Source: Pisolithus tinctorius (lineage: Eukaryota > Basidiomycota > Agaricomycetes > Boletales > Pisolithaceae). Taken from it: a stretch of 64,000 bases of DNA. How positions within the stretch are numbered: the first letter of the stretch is position 1; every line of letters starts with the position of its first letter. Position numbers and translations under genes: made by a program. Shown in pieces: positions 47,999 to 60,696 of this stretch. A model generated the notes under the pieces. The model ran no database searches. It saw only the letters and a program-made list of their open reading frames with translations, and had not been told where the DNA came from. The stretch covers positions 186,001 through 250,000 of the forward strand of contig JANFAH010000071.1 in NCBI GenBank assembly GCA_024663395.1, given 5' to 3'.

Positions 47999-49601
47999 TC
48001 ACTGACCCAGATAGATGCACTGAGGTGACGTGACTCAACGAATCCGGCCGTCAGCCACTTTTCTCACAGCCACCCTTCAATTGTTCAGTTCCTACCCCTT
48101 TGGCCTACTACTTCATCACTTGCTCCCCAGGCATTAACCAACATGTCCTGCGCACATAACGCGGGGTGTGCAATTCTGCAGAGCGTCTCTAAACCGCGCA
48201 TCATCATTTTGTAATCAGCTCCACTTGAGTGAGCGCTGACGAATGTCGCCGCTACTTTGCGGAACTTATCGGGGGTAAGGTGTGGCAGTTAACTTGACAT
48301 GTAAAACGTCCCGTCGGATGGTGATGCTTCTTTATTAAATGTTTCCTTAGCTTCAAGTTGAGCTGCATAATCTGATGACTACGTATGGTTCCAAGACTCG
48401 TAAGACTTCTTCCCCCGACACGGGTACGCACTCAGTCAATATTTGGTTAAGTTGACGAATTGTCCGGTACGGATTGCGTGCAAGCTCACTTTATCATCGC
48501 ACACCATATGTTCTACGCTCAAACTTCAGTGACATCCTCCCATTTCGCATGCATGCTCAACTTTACTGGCAGCCACCGAACTTTATTAATATTAGCCCAG
48601 TGATACTGATTGAAGCGAACAACTCATTAATTTCCGACTGACTTCCATTTATCGACTATATACAGGGCCTCCTTGTGTAGCAGTGAATCTATGGATACAG
48701 ATTCCAGCGATACGGTGCGCGAACCAATATGTACGATTGGTACGTCCGTATCGTCCGACCTGGACGAAAGAACGAACGAGCTATAACAATGCGGAGAAGC
48801 TGGCCATAGAACTGGCATGTCCGCGAGGATCAAAGTATAGCCTTGGCTGTTGTCAAGCTCCCTCTTCCCCTGGGTGCTGATGGGCCTCTCGAAAGAACAA
48901 TTATCCAACTGCGGAAGGTGTACGTAAACGTAGTTATGTACAGCGATTAGATGGGCGGCTCGCTCACTATCCGCGATAACCTTTCGCTTTCAATACATAA
49001 ATACTGCTAACGCCAACAGTTCATTCGCGTTTCATTGGCTTTTAGAGCGGAAATGGCAAGGTTCAAGGTTCAACTCCGCTTAGCTGCGATGGGGATTGAT
49101 AACGATTTCCGGGCCGTTGAAGCAGGTTAGTTGATACTTCTATTCAGGATCGACCCTTGGTCACCATCCGCGAGAATTCTTGGTTTCGCAATGTCTCAGT
49201 GGATGAGGGTATGTCGTTAGGAGGTGGTTGACGTTTGAGAAAGATATCGGACGATATCGGTCCATGGCATCATTTCTGCTAGCAAGGTACATTAACCCAG
49301 GAATTTGAGGGGTGATGTACTTAGTACAAATCGAGTTTGTTGATAGCAGAACTACACTGAACGTAAGGATGTGTTTGTTGACAAGCTTCTGCTAGATAGT
49401 TTGTAGGCGGCTAATGGTGTGTACCTACGATCAAGCTTTCCAGGCAGCTCGTTTGTGTTTCGAGAAAGGCGAACGGCACGTGTTTGGTGGTTATGGCATG
49501 ACGGCACGTGACGTCTCTGGGGGGATCTAAGATCTGCTTATGGCACAGGTTATTTACCCTTCGCGTCGTCCTCCGGCGTAGCTCGTCCCCCAGCTTCGTC
49601 C
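47999..49601. other. Intergenic, about 1.6 kb
   Basis: Divergent spacer between PDX3 (-) and the Kelch/BTB gene (+). Frames such as 48627-48908 (-) have no recognisable motif. CACGTG occurs twice just before 49520, a possible bHLH site; that is inference. Confidence 0.4.
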
Positions 49602-52600
49602 ATGCACTCCATATCTGATCTCACTACTTTTTGCAGGAAAACAACAGGCGATGTACCACCAAGACTAGTGGTATGTCCTATCATATAACGTCGCATTCTA
49701 CGCACTCACGTCCATGTCAGGGAGCATCCACTACGGTGGTGGGCTCGAAAGTGTATCTTTTCGTGCGTCACTTCTACCCAAACCTTGCCAAGAGTACTTA
49801 TTCTATCCAGGGTGGTCGTCTGGTCACCGAACGTCGTACGGTCTCTGACCTTTATGTCTTTGACTTGGAGACCTTCGTCTGGAAGAGAATAGATCCCTTC
49901 GAAGACGATGATATACCGGAGCCCCGATACTTTCACAGTGCGGAAACATGCAAGTCATCGTTCTCTGATCATGTCCATTTCCCTGTTCTCAGCGTACAAC
50001 AGGGAACAACCAACTTATTATATTCGGTGGCATGGGCAACGTCCCTAATTCGACCAGCGTGGAAGATTTATGTGTATTGAATGACATTCGTTTTTTCGAT
50101 TTATTGACCATGCACTGGCTACCTGCTTTATCCACAAATGGAATCCCGTGCGATTCAGGCTCTGAGGCGCTCCTACCGAAACCTCGCTATGCCCATCTGT
50201 CTTCCGTTACTGCGGACCGCTTGTTCATCATCGGTGGCCAAGATCTATCCAACATATGGTTAGACGACGTCTATGTGTACGACCTACTGGGAAAGGTTTG
50301 GGTGCAGCGAAGGAGCTTTCCTCATCATTGCGGCACCTACCGTAGTGTCGCTGTATCTGCAAATCAGCGGTTTCGCATTCCCCAAAACGAACTACGTAAC
50401 TCAGATGCTAGTGCTTCGTCAGGCTCACCGGGATCCCGCTTTCGATCGGACAAATTGTCCCCTTCGTCCGAGTCCACCCCTTCCGAGTCGTTGATTCACC
50501 TTCCGTTTTCCGCCGCTCCAACGGATGATTTTCCAAACGACATCTACCTCTACAGTAATTACAACGTGAGCCATCTTCTTCTGAATTGTGCCACGCTCAT
50601 GTCATGCGCGTCCCGTAGTTCACAGACGTCAAGCGTGAACTTCAAGTTTTCTCTCCCCTACCGGACACCGATTTTACTATTACTGAGCAATCCTCGTCGA
50701 TGAATGGCTCTGCATTCCCCCCCGGTCTACGATTTCCCTCTGGCGCTATCTTGGGCACACACTTTATCATCGCGGGAACTTATCTTGCACACACGTACCA
50801 GTCATACTCAATATGGGCTCTCGATCTGCTCACTATGGCATGGTCTCGCATTGATCCTGGTAATGCGCTTGCCGCCGGATCATGGTTCAGGGCATGCCTA
50901 TGGGCGGAGACGAACAAGTTGGTAATTTTTGGTAATCGCAACGGCAACCTTGTCGAAGATTACAACCGCAGACTCCTAAGCTGGGATCACGTTGCCGTGA
51001 TCGATTTGGAGTCGTTTGGTATTTACCAACCTCCGCCATTACGCCTAGATATTCCGATGCAAGAGCTCGGCCTTTCTGCACTCGAGGAGGGTATTTTGGC
51101 CGATTTTGAAATTCTTTGCGATGACGGCCGCAAAATCAAGTGCTCGAGGAGGGTTCTGGAAGACCGGTGGCCATGGTTCAAGGATCAGAGGATTAAATTC
51201 CTGGAACGCGCTAAGCGAGCCGTGGAAACTTTACCTTCATCATCGATGGACGTCGGATTACCCGACCTGCCTGGGGCTCCTCACTCTCCAGAGGCTCGAC
51301 CAGATCCACGTCTAACGCCGCGGGCTTTTAATCTTTCAGAACAGTACCCTGTCACATTGGCGCTACTGCAGTATTTTTACTCCCTCGCCCTTATTACCCC
51401 GCTGCAGCACGCTCCTGCCGTGCTAAGCCAGTTGTTGATTCTCTCAAGCACGTATCAGATCTCCCACTTACAATCATTAGTCAAGCATGCTATGCATCGC
51501 GCCCTGTCAAACTCGACGGCTGTGGGTGTGTACGAGGTTGCAACGCTCTGCAGTTGCCGCAGCCTCCAAATCCGGTATGTTTATTTTATGTCATTTTTCC
51601 TGTGATCTGGACAATGACTGACTTTAACTGGCATGCAGTGCCCTGAAAACTGTCATGGTATGTATGATATTTCGCTGGCTGACTTGGAATTGAAACTCAG
51701 CTATTACAGGCTTACAGCCAGCGACGAACAGAGCGTTCGCGTGCAGATAGCAGAGGAGGGGGAACAGGGGGAAGTCGCAATCCAGACCAAGGCGATGGTG
51801 AACATCAAGGTCGTGGTTCGGACGATGCGCTTGGGTCACCCAATCGCGCTCGAGGAACATCCGATGTCAGATTCCCGGGTAATGTTGACCAACAGAGCAC
51901 GGCTTTGAACTCCAGGGGTCATGTGGGAAACCAGAGTGAGTAGTATGCATGTGTTAACATGGTCGATAAGTCCATAGAATTCTAACCGTGTGATGGTTTT
52001 GCGTGACATACAGCCGCCGCTGAGGCATCGCGTAGGGTATCAGATAAAGCCGGATCAATCAAATTGCGCTCAAAAACAGGGCAACCCAGTCATAAAGCGA
52101 CATCATCACAATCGACTCTGACGCCACCAAGGCGCAGGCGCACGATGTCCTCTCGTCGGCCGAGATCGCCCAGTATCGTCTCGGTCCACACAGACCTCGA
52201 GCTTTGTGCTGTAGCGGACTTGTTGTCACCTTCTGTCATTCACACACCCTCTTCCGACGAGCAAGTATTTAACGAGGTTGCGCTAGATGACGGCTGCGAC
52301 GATTATTTGGACGCAGACATCAACCCGCTCGTTCGTGCTGTTCGAAACACGACCTTCCGGTCCCACATTCTCTTAGAGCACGAAGAACCTCTTTCTCCTC
52401 CATTCGATGCAGGTTTCCCTTATTCCATATCAGGACAATCGGAGTCGGAGCAAGACTCTGATGACATTTATCCCCTACCTCGCTCTCCGGCGTACTGCAA
52501 CTTACCCAATCGCGCCCGGGCACGAGCGCGTTCCAACACTGGCGTAAGCGCCAGCGACAGTGATACCCCTTCTTTGTTATCCTCCACTTCCTTCAGTTCC

Positions 52601-53395
52601 GCTTCAAGCGTCACATACTCTCAGCCTCACTCTCCTGCGACTCTAAAGACCCCAGTTGATCATGTACCTCTGTACCAGCCGACTGTCAGGGAGGAGCGCT
52701 CGCCTGTCACTGATGAAGAGCGCGATGCTCGCAGGCTCTCTCAGAGCTCGGGTAGCATTATATTTGCGCCCATTGATGTCCCTTCGGACCCAGAAAAATT
52801 CGTACGCATGCCCAAGGCCGTTGAACCGCGTGCGTCCACCAAACCTCGCAATGTCGAGCGTCTGCGGCTTAACGTGCCGCCTCCTCCGACCCACTTCTTC
52901 CCGACCATGTCGCCAGTATTACCAGCGGGGGGAGGTCCTGAATCTCGGGCCCCGTTGTCGACCCTGAGTAGTCTAAGTAGCCTGAGTAGATCTTCTAATT
53001 CCAGCGAATCTACAACGCCCACGCCGAGCACTCGGACTCTCAAACTTTCGTTGAACAAGTTTGTCTCTCCTGCGTCCAAACCTAGGAAGATGTCGCTTTC
53101 CCACCAGGTTGCAGCGGAGTCGTCATCTTCGCCGACTAGTGTCGCCACGGGTAAAGATTCCAAGAACGAAGATCCAAAGGAAATCAAATCTCGCAAGGCA
53201 GAGGCAAAGAGGATGAAGAAGGCAGAGGAGAAAGCTAGGATGGAACGACTAGCCGAGGAACTTAAAGAGCGTCAGAGACGCAAGATGCTCGCAATGGATA
53301 AGCGCTCCATCCATTCGTCAGGGGGACGAAGTAGGCGCCACTGGGACGATGATCGGGCGATGTATGACGGTCTTGGTGCGGGTACAGTGCTTTAG
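49602..53395 (+). CDS. Kelch-repeat and BTB-domain protein with long tail
   Basis: Multi-exon gene. Kelch blades: KTTGDVPPRLVG, VVGSKVYLFGGRLV after an exon joint, SDLYVFDLETFVWKRIDP, then MHWLPALS, AHLSSVTADRLFIIGGQD and DVYVYDLLGKVWVQRRSF. After a Ser-rich insert come IIAGTYLAHTYQSYSIWALD and AETNKLVIFGNRNGNLVEDY. A BTB-like fold follows (LADFEILCDDGRKIKCSRRV, with a long insert, then YPVTLALLQYFYSLAL and LLILSSTYQISHLQSLVKH). The C-terminal 450 residues are disordered and end in a charged coiled coil (KAEAKRMKKAEEKARMERL). This organisation recalls fission yeast Ral2, linked to Ras signalling; that link is tentative. The start at 49602 is the first ATG leading into the frame; an upstream exon remains possible because TTTTTGCAG precedes GAAAACAAC. 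Confidence 0.82.
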
Positions 53396-53782
53396 ATCTG
53401 GTGTCTGTTTCATTTATGCTCGCTTTATGTTTCTGTTCGCGTTTCGTCACAACATGCTGTAGATCTTTGCGTATATACGTGTATCACCCTCTGTCATTAC
53501 CCTTCGCACACTCTATCTTGCTGTCGTTGTTGTCTGTTGTTTCACATACTCAATTTGCGGATTTTGGATATCTCGCTGTAGAGGTTTACCCCTTGTATCT
53601 TGCATAGTCCCAAAATTAGATGCACCTTCATTGAGTTCCTTCACCCAAAACGTCAGGAACAATGCAAGGGAATCGATATGTACTGTATGCAACATGCTCA
53701 AAAAGGAGAGGTACAAGGAGGACGTAGCGTGTGAGGGCCAATAATCGTGTGTATGAGCTCGTCATAAATACCCGAGGACATG
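53396..53782. other. Convergent intergenic
   Basis: 387 bp between the Kelch/BTB gene and the RING E3 gene. Only 3' flanks are expected; nothing else was seen. Confidence 0.5.
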
Positions 53783-56002
53783 TCAGTCCTGAGCAGCCAT
53801 AACGTCCGAGAGAAGCAAGGCAGTGGATACCGCTTGATTAAACTCTTCAGACAGCACTGGTGGCGACGAATCGGCACTCTGGCCAACAAGGTCAGGACTG
53901 TCCCCAGTACGGTCGTTATCCCGGCCACCGAGAGCGTTGCCAGGCCCTTCGTCGCGCTCGCGGCTGTCTGCATTGCTGGTTCCTGAATGAGAGGTATCAT
54001 CCTGTGACAAGGCCTCCCCTGTGTATGATTGTGTAACGACGGGGGTGCCTAGTATGACATGATTAACTGTGATCCCTCTGTCAGCCAAACAGTTCTATCA
54101 ACATTTTCGGGATCTAGGAACATACACTCTTTTGTATGTGCTGAAGTGAGGTAAGGCGTCAGCCCCTGAAAGCCTCAAAAATGTCCCGTGGACACGTACC
54201 GAGATCTTTTTGTCGACTACACGAACTCCCCGCTTCACAATCTGGCCGACGTTGTAGTAGACCTTTTTGGAATGCAGATTCCCGCTCTCGAATCCACCAT
54301 TCTTTCAGTCCCCACAAGAGTATCTCGGCTGCGCAGTGCCTGCAAATACGCGTTCGGAGTGCACTCGGGTCCTCATCGACACCAGGCGTAACACTGTGGA
54401 TGTCAGCAAAAACCCCAGATTCTATTAGCGGCCGGAACCCATGAGGCTGAGCTTGTGTGTGCAACATGATCTAGAACAGTCAACTCCATAAGCACATTCG
54501 GAATATTCCAAACAGCATGCATGCTAACATCACGATATATCTTCTTCGGAGTAATTTGGCGAGTAGTCAGATAGTCGAACAGGATCTCGACCTCGATAAG
54601 GTTGCTGTCGAAACATTCGTAAATTTCTGATGATTGGACAAAATCGCTCAGATCGTTCATGTCATGTGGCTGTTGGGCATTCAGGGGTAGAGCGATGCAC
54701 CGCCCGTGCACGGATATTCCGCAAAACGATACTTGGCAGAAATCACACTTGGTAGTGACAGGGGCTTGCAGTGCGAGCAGGCTTTCACTGTGCAAACAGT
54801 ACGTCAGCAAGCACGTTGCACGTGCGTAAGTAACCATACCAGTTCCCGCAATAGGCGTGGCCAGGTGGTGCACCGTCATCGACGTGCCACGCGCGCTCAG
54901 GATCCGTAGCGTAATCGATGATTGGTTGGGGGCACGTCCATCCAAACTGATTATCAGCTGCGCAATGCGGGCATGGTCGCGCATAGTCCCAATCCGGTGT
55001 ATCGTTAAAGTTGGGCTCGGGCGACGGCTCTCGCGGAGCTGGGATCTGAATGCAAAAGAAATTGAGTAATTCAGGAGTTCATGAGGATGACAACAGATTC
55101 AGAAACCAAAACAGCTGGCGAATACGAACTGCTTACCCTCATCGGTTGGCCCGGCTTGTATACTTCGTCTGCCTGCATCCGCTCCCGTTCTGCGCGCATT
55201 CTAGAGGGGTCTGAGCGAAGTAGGATGTCTACCATCGTTTGGAGGGGTCGTGAAGACGTGACGTGAGTAGACACTCCGCGACATGCTGGACAATTTGTGC
55301 CTCCGTTCTGTGAGGATTGGGTTCACCGTATCAGCACCACAAGCATCATTCCATGAATAAAAAATGAAAATATGAGTATCGAAGCCGAGAGCTTGTTGTG
55401 CTGACTGGGGCGTGCACCCAGAGAGGACAATAGGGGGTTGATGAAGGGCACTTCACCTGTATCCATAATACACAGCAACTACACCATCGATAAACAATCG
55501 GTATCAGGAAGCTGCACGGTGTTCAAAATCCATGGCACTCGTACCTCCCGCAAAAGAAATGCTGACAAGGCGAGACTACGACAGGACGATACACCAGTTC
55601 TGAGCAGCACCCGCATTGAAGTTCTTGGGCAAGGTCTTCGACGAGTGATGTGTACTTGGTCATGGCTGTTGTGATAGAGGGTGAAGATGGTATCACTGAG
55701 GAGAGAGGCGGTGGAGAGGAAGTGTCCGTGGCAGAAAGGATGTTAGAGGACTCCGCGTGTGCATCGCAGTTCGATGTCAGTGATACTGAAGAATCCGTGT
55801 ACTCCCTGCAACGTTTCCTACTGGCTGTATCGTCGAGACCCTCGAACGAAGGAGAGGCAGCCCGTTTTGTGCTCGGCCCTGTTTGGCCTTGCGGCGGCGA
55901 CGACGGTCGGTTGGTGGCTTCGTCCACCAGGTCGAATGACATAGTACTCATACCGCCGGATGGTATGCGGCCCATTGCAACGAGGACGTCTTCTCGTTCC
56001 AT
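53783..56002 (-). CDS. CHFR-like RING-type E3 ubiquitin ligase
   Basis: The start at 56002 opens a Ser/Pro-rich region of about 125 residues. A RING finger is built from three exons: LQCGCCSELVYRPVVVSPCQ, HFFCG, SCCVLWIQ, NGGTNCPACRG; all C3HC4 ligands are visible. A helical linker (MVDILLRSDPSRMRAERERM) leads to a second cysteine-rich region, ARPCPHCAADNQFGWTCP, then CDFCQVSFCGISVHGRC, and EVEILFDYLTTRQITPKKIY, the layout of the CHFR C-terminal cysteine-rich domain, with a last zinc pair ICRHCAAEILLWGLKEWWI. CHFR proteins act in a mitotic stress checkpoint and bind poly(ADP-ribose). The FHA domain of animal CHFR is missing at the N-terminus. The C-terminal end is acidic/Ser-rich and stops at VMAAQD. 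Confidence 0.85.
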
Positions 56003-56297
56003 CTAAATAGTTATTAATGGCTCTACGCTCGGATAGCAGTGACTACGATGGTGGTGAATGAGAGAGCGGAGAGGATCTCGACCATTTCAGACGTGACGAG
56101 GGCCACAATAGTTGCCTGATTTGGAAGGCGTTCGGTATGTGAAGGTGCCGGATTGTATCTAATCTAGATGCATAATCCATTACATCAAAAATACTCTACG
56201 AACAACAAAGCATCGGAATACTTAATTCTACACGGAAACCAAGACAGAAAGAATACACAGGCAGATAGCAAGAAGAGAGCAACATACTGCTACAAGT

Positions 56298-59200
56298 TTA
56301 CAAGACACTTGGAGGACCAGGGGGCGGTGGAGGTCTCCCTGTTACCTCGCAAGCTCGGGCCAACCACGCCCTCAACGCCACTGCTTTGGCTGTTTGCGCT
56401 AACAGTCGAAATAAAACATAAATAAGGTCAATAAACTGCCAAACGCGAAGCGTTCAACCAAGGGTACCATACCTCGGCACGGCCACACCGCAGATAAGTA
56501 ATCAATCGGTTTAAAGAGTGCGACACACACATCCACGGCGAGAGTCAGCGATTTATCACGTTCCCAGAGGGAAAGGGCTCTGCAGGATATTAGACACAGC
56601 AGCGACGAAGAGTCAAGCAGTGCGTGTGCCCTGACGTACCTATTAATCTGACTCATGAACCAAAACGTGAAGAGCGGTCGGTGAGCGAGCAATTGCCCAT
56701 CACGCCCCGTCAACGCGCCCATCGTTTGCACAAGGCGTTCAGCGATATTGGCTTGATGTTTCACTGCCAATTTCGCCACCCGGATTCGCGTTAGTTGCAT
56801 TCACCTCACGAAATTGAAGAAACAAGCAAGACCCACACCACTCTTCTGCTTTGCCACGGTGCAAAAAGTCACTCGTATTACTGCCATCAATCGGTCAGCC
56901 GACCCGCACGAAACACTAGGGAAGAAAGCACACGCACATCGTTGTGATTGGAATGTATTTTTGAAACTCGTTTGAAATCGTATATCTCACGCTGCCCAAC
57001 CCCCACAACATTAGTTGACCACTCCGGGAAAAAAAAAAGATTGATAGGATAGCATGATCACACTCACTTAAACAAGTACTCCCGCCCTTGGTAATAAGAA
57101 CTCTCCATCTCACAAGTATGGGAGTCGAGTGCCTGCTCAAGTATATCTGCCTCAAGCCACGCGTTCACACCGAATCTCGCCCGGTCCGCCTCGCTCACAT
57201 TCGGGTCACGTAACAATCGCAGACAACTGTGCCAGAGGAGGGTTGTGCGGTAGTTCAACGCCCACACTGTATCCCTGACCCAGTGCGCCTCATAACGTGA
57301 AGTCATTGCTTCGGCGGGGAAAAGGAGGGCGATCTAACACGGGTACAGGTCAAAGTAGTTCTCTGAAAAAAAATGAAAAAAAAGCATTCCACCCACATTT
57401 GCAGGTTCTCCAATGAACAAATCCGGAGGATCTAGTCGCGCAGAGTGTACATATGACAAAAATCCTGCCGTAAGCATCATCGAATGCCAACACAACCTCC
57501 TACAGGTTTCTTTTCTGATCTCTCCGGACGTCCAAGCATCGTCCCACCCAGGAGTAGCAACCAAAAGCGGCGCGTGTTCGTGAGATGCAGGCCAGCTTTG
57601 ACCAAGTGAGAGAGAAGCACAAGCACAGCCATGAATGGGGTAGGACTGCGACATCCCATCGAACGCGTTTACGCCCTCGTTTGCATTATACCGCGAAGTG
57701 GACAAAGACGAGGGAGAGGTCTGACGCGGACACAGGACCACAGGGACAGTGTTGCGGTTGAAGCGCACAGCGGCAGGATTTTCCTTGTCGAGGGTCGCAA
57801 GCGAAAGTACGCGAATGATACTGTCAAGCATGAGCAGGCTAGACCTGGTTCGTTCGCCCGCGTGGCGTGGATGGGGACAGAGTTCAAAAAAGGCAAGGAG
57901 CTTAAGTTCATGTCAGACACGTGTCATCATTCCCCCAGCTGTCATCAGACATGAGAGATAAAGAACGAAGTGCTTACCCAAGCAGCCTGTGCTACCTCCT
58001 CATCCACCCACCGCGCACACAGACTTGCCTCCAGCGCCCCCTGTGCCATATCCCTCAATCTTAACGCCTTCTCTCTACCTTCGCTTCCCGTTCCGACTTC
58101 CGAACTCTGAAGAAGCGTTGCGACTGCTAAGGTAGCATAAGCAAAGCTTGGCTGCATCTTCTCTCTTTTCTGGGGGTCCATGAAGGTGGACAGGAAAGAA
58201 GGGACGTTGATGAACGAAAACCAGTAACTAGACGTGCGGAAAAGAAAACGAAGGTCTGCTGTAATCCACGAAGAAGCGTGATGACGTTGCATGGCCGTGA
58301 GCGCATTTGGGGAAAGGGGCAAGTCAGTAGAGTATACGGCCAAGAGCGACTCCCACCATGTCTTACGAACAAACTCGAGGGAGGGTTCGGAAGAAAGCGT
58401 AATTGCTTCTTCCGAGTTCTCGCTGCCATCTTCAACTACCTGCGGCGGTTGCTGTCGTATGAAATATTGTACTACATCTCTGTTCTCAAAGACACTCCCT
58501 GGTAGCGGTGGGAGTGGTAGTATTGATGGATCATATACTTGGGTGTTGTTTAAACTCTTCAGTCAAGGACGAAATGAAAAGGGTGAGAAAATGACCCCAT
58601 GAGAATGATTCAAGTTAATACCTGGCTGTTCGTTGCGTACATTATCTCTTCAGCAAAACCCTCTGCAGAACTTAAGATTACTGACCCCAACCCTCCATCC
58701 AATACGGCCGTGGATGTTGACGTCGGAGTACCGCGAGAGATCTGTGACGCTGCAAGCGGAGTCGCCGCCACAACTCCGCCAATACCACCTACAAAGGTCG
58801 TCATGTCTGACAACTGTGGATCTGGCACCAGGGAAGGTGGCCGGATGGGAGGGAGCCCTAACGGTGGTGCCGACGTGGTCGCTACACAACCGATACCTTC
58901 ATCTCTCTCACTAGCGTCATCCGAAAACGCAGTGTTACTCCCATTATTCGCATCGCCCTCGTCTCCCCTTCTCCGCCGCCTGCGGACATTTCCTGAACTT
59001 GTGCCGACCTCATCACCCCCATCCGTTCTCGTCTCCCTTGATACGCGTTGCCTTGCCCCAGGTACCTTATCAGGCCCCCTTCGCTTGGGAGCCGCATCAT
59101 ACGTGCACTCATCATCCGCCTTGGCGCGGCGCGTACAATTGTGACATGCCGGTTTCGCACCATCGCACCGAATCTTCCTCGTCCGGCTATATATACCACA

Positions 59201-59986
59201 AGTGCGTCAATATCCAGAAATCAGCTTCCTCTGAACGGATGGTGGAAAACAAGACACGGACCACTGCACACATGCTACATAGACTCTCGCTCGCGGTTTA
59301 CCCTGAGTTGTTAGCGGCTGATCCGGGGCCAGTCCGATGCGAGGTTTCATCCTGCGTGATTTCTTCGGTTTGCTAGAAGATTCCTCTCCCGTTGTTGACG
59401 GACTCTCCTGAGCCCGTGGGGGCGACTGGGACGATTGTACTTGGTGCGACGAGTATGGAACGGGAGGATGATCAGCCATCGGGCGTTGTCTAGTTATGTA
59501 GTTGGGGCTACGAGTCATCATTAGATTAGACTCCAGCTGCGTAGTATTCGAGAATGGCACGTCCTCCGGCATGAAAGTAGCGGTGGCGGCGGAAGTATCT
59601 TCTGTGCGGTGAAGCGAGTCCGGGTGATGTTGATGCTGTTGGGTAAACCGGTGCATATGATCTCTCCCTGGAGACGGATCACCAGACTGGTCCAGCAGGT
59701 ACGGCAGCCGGTTCCACGAAGAAAGGTGAGGCTGGAGGCTCGGCTGAAGGTGTTGGTGTGACGACGGATAGAGAAATTGGGAGGAAGAGGAAGGATACCC
59801 CGGTGCAGGTACTGCAGGACTAAAAGTACGGTAATCCTGGACATCCTGTTCCCGAATCATACCAGGTAACGACATTGAATTGATAGGAGGCAGCCGTTGA
59901 TTGGGCTGAGAATCATGATCGGGGGTATGACCAGCGTCTGAATCGTCCCTCCTCGCATGAGACGTCGCCTGCTGGCGGTAGTACAT
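56298..59986 (-). CDS. Zn2Cys6 fungal transcription factor
   Basis: Starting at 59986, the protein has a Gln/His/Ser/Pro-rich N-terminus of about 220 residues. The binuclear cluster is split by an intron: ACVQ-CRTRKIRCDGAKPACHN then CTRRAKADDECTYDA, giving six cysteines in the C-x2-C-x6-C spacing typical of Gal4-type domains. A basic linker (KRRGPDK) follows, then an acidic/Ser region. The fungal-specific transcription-factor middle domain spans about 58.4-56.4 kb (EFVRKTWWESLLAVYS, SYWFSFINVPSFLSTF, RKETCRRLCWHSMMLTAG, ALNYRTTLLWHSCLRLLRD). The last exon, after an intron ending at CTGTTAG, reads AQTAKAVALRAWLARACEV and ends Pro-rich. About eight or more introns. Targets are unknown; the lipase genes on its 5' side are possible candidates by position only. 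Confidence 0.88.
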
Positions 59987-60430
59987 GACGATGTTGATAC
60001 TAGGGAGGTGGGGGAAGGTATTTGACTTGGTGGGAATTGGAAAGATTGTCTAACTTGAAAAAACCATGTCAGCGCATCGGCTGGGACTTCTGCTGCGTCA
60101 GCGTACGTCTCGGGGCAGGAAAATCGCCGCACTGCACTGCAACCCTTGTTGCAAGAATAGTTACTGTGCTAGCGGGGTTTCCTTCAGTCCGTCTCAAGCG
60201 AAATTCATGCTCGGACGTCATAAGTGAGAACTCATCCTAGTATTAGCATCGCCCGTCCCCGCAACACTGCACGGCTGCAGTTACCATCCTGACACCGTCC
60301 TCGTCCCCGACGACAGGTCAACGTTGGGGCCATCACCGCGTGGAGCTGACGGTATGTCAGATTAGTCAGCGCCATCATTCTTAAATAGTTGCCTTTTGGG
60401 GATTATCTATAATTACGGAGACGTAATAGT
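59987..60430. other. Divergent spacer, TF promoter
   Basis: About 440 bp upstream of the Zn2Cys6 gene and before the first lipase duplicate. No gene is seen. Confidence 0.4.
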
Positions 60431-60696
60431 TATTACGGACCAGGTGGCATATGCACCTTCTCATGATCACTCGGACTCGCTCGTACACCGCTACTGAGAG
60501 GTATGTCTTCTTGTCCTGACCCTGCGTGTCTACCAGTTTAGCTATTGACCACCCATAGGCCACAACGGATGCATTCGGGTCCTCTGCCTTGGATTCCTCT
60601 AGGTATTCAGCAGGCGCCCCTCGTGTCGGCGCAGAGGTTATAAACCTTGATGGTCTATCTGAAATAGTGTAGTTCTTTTCCCTGTACCCGCGCGCG

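Noticed and set aside
48181..48300. Weak resemblance to the 3' flank and end of cerato-platanin 2 (CTCTAAACCG..GCAT)
   Set aside because: The match is short and does not extend into the cysteine motifs.
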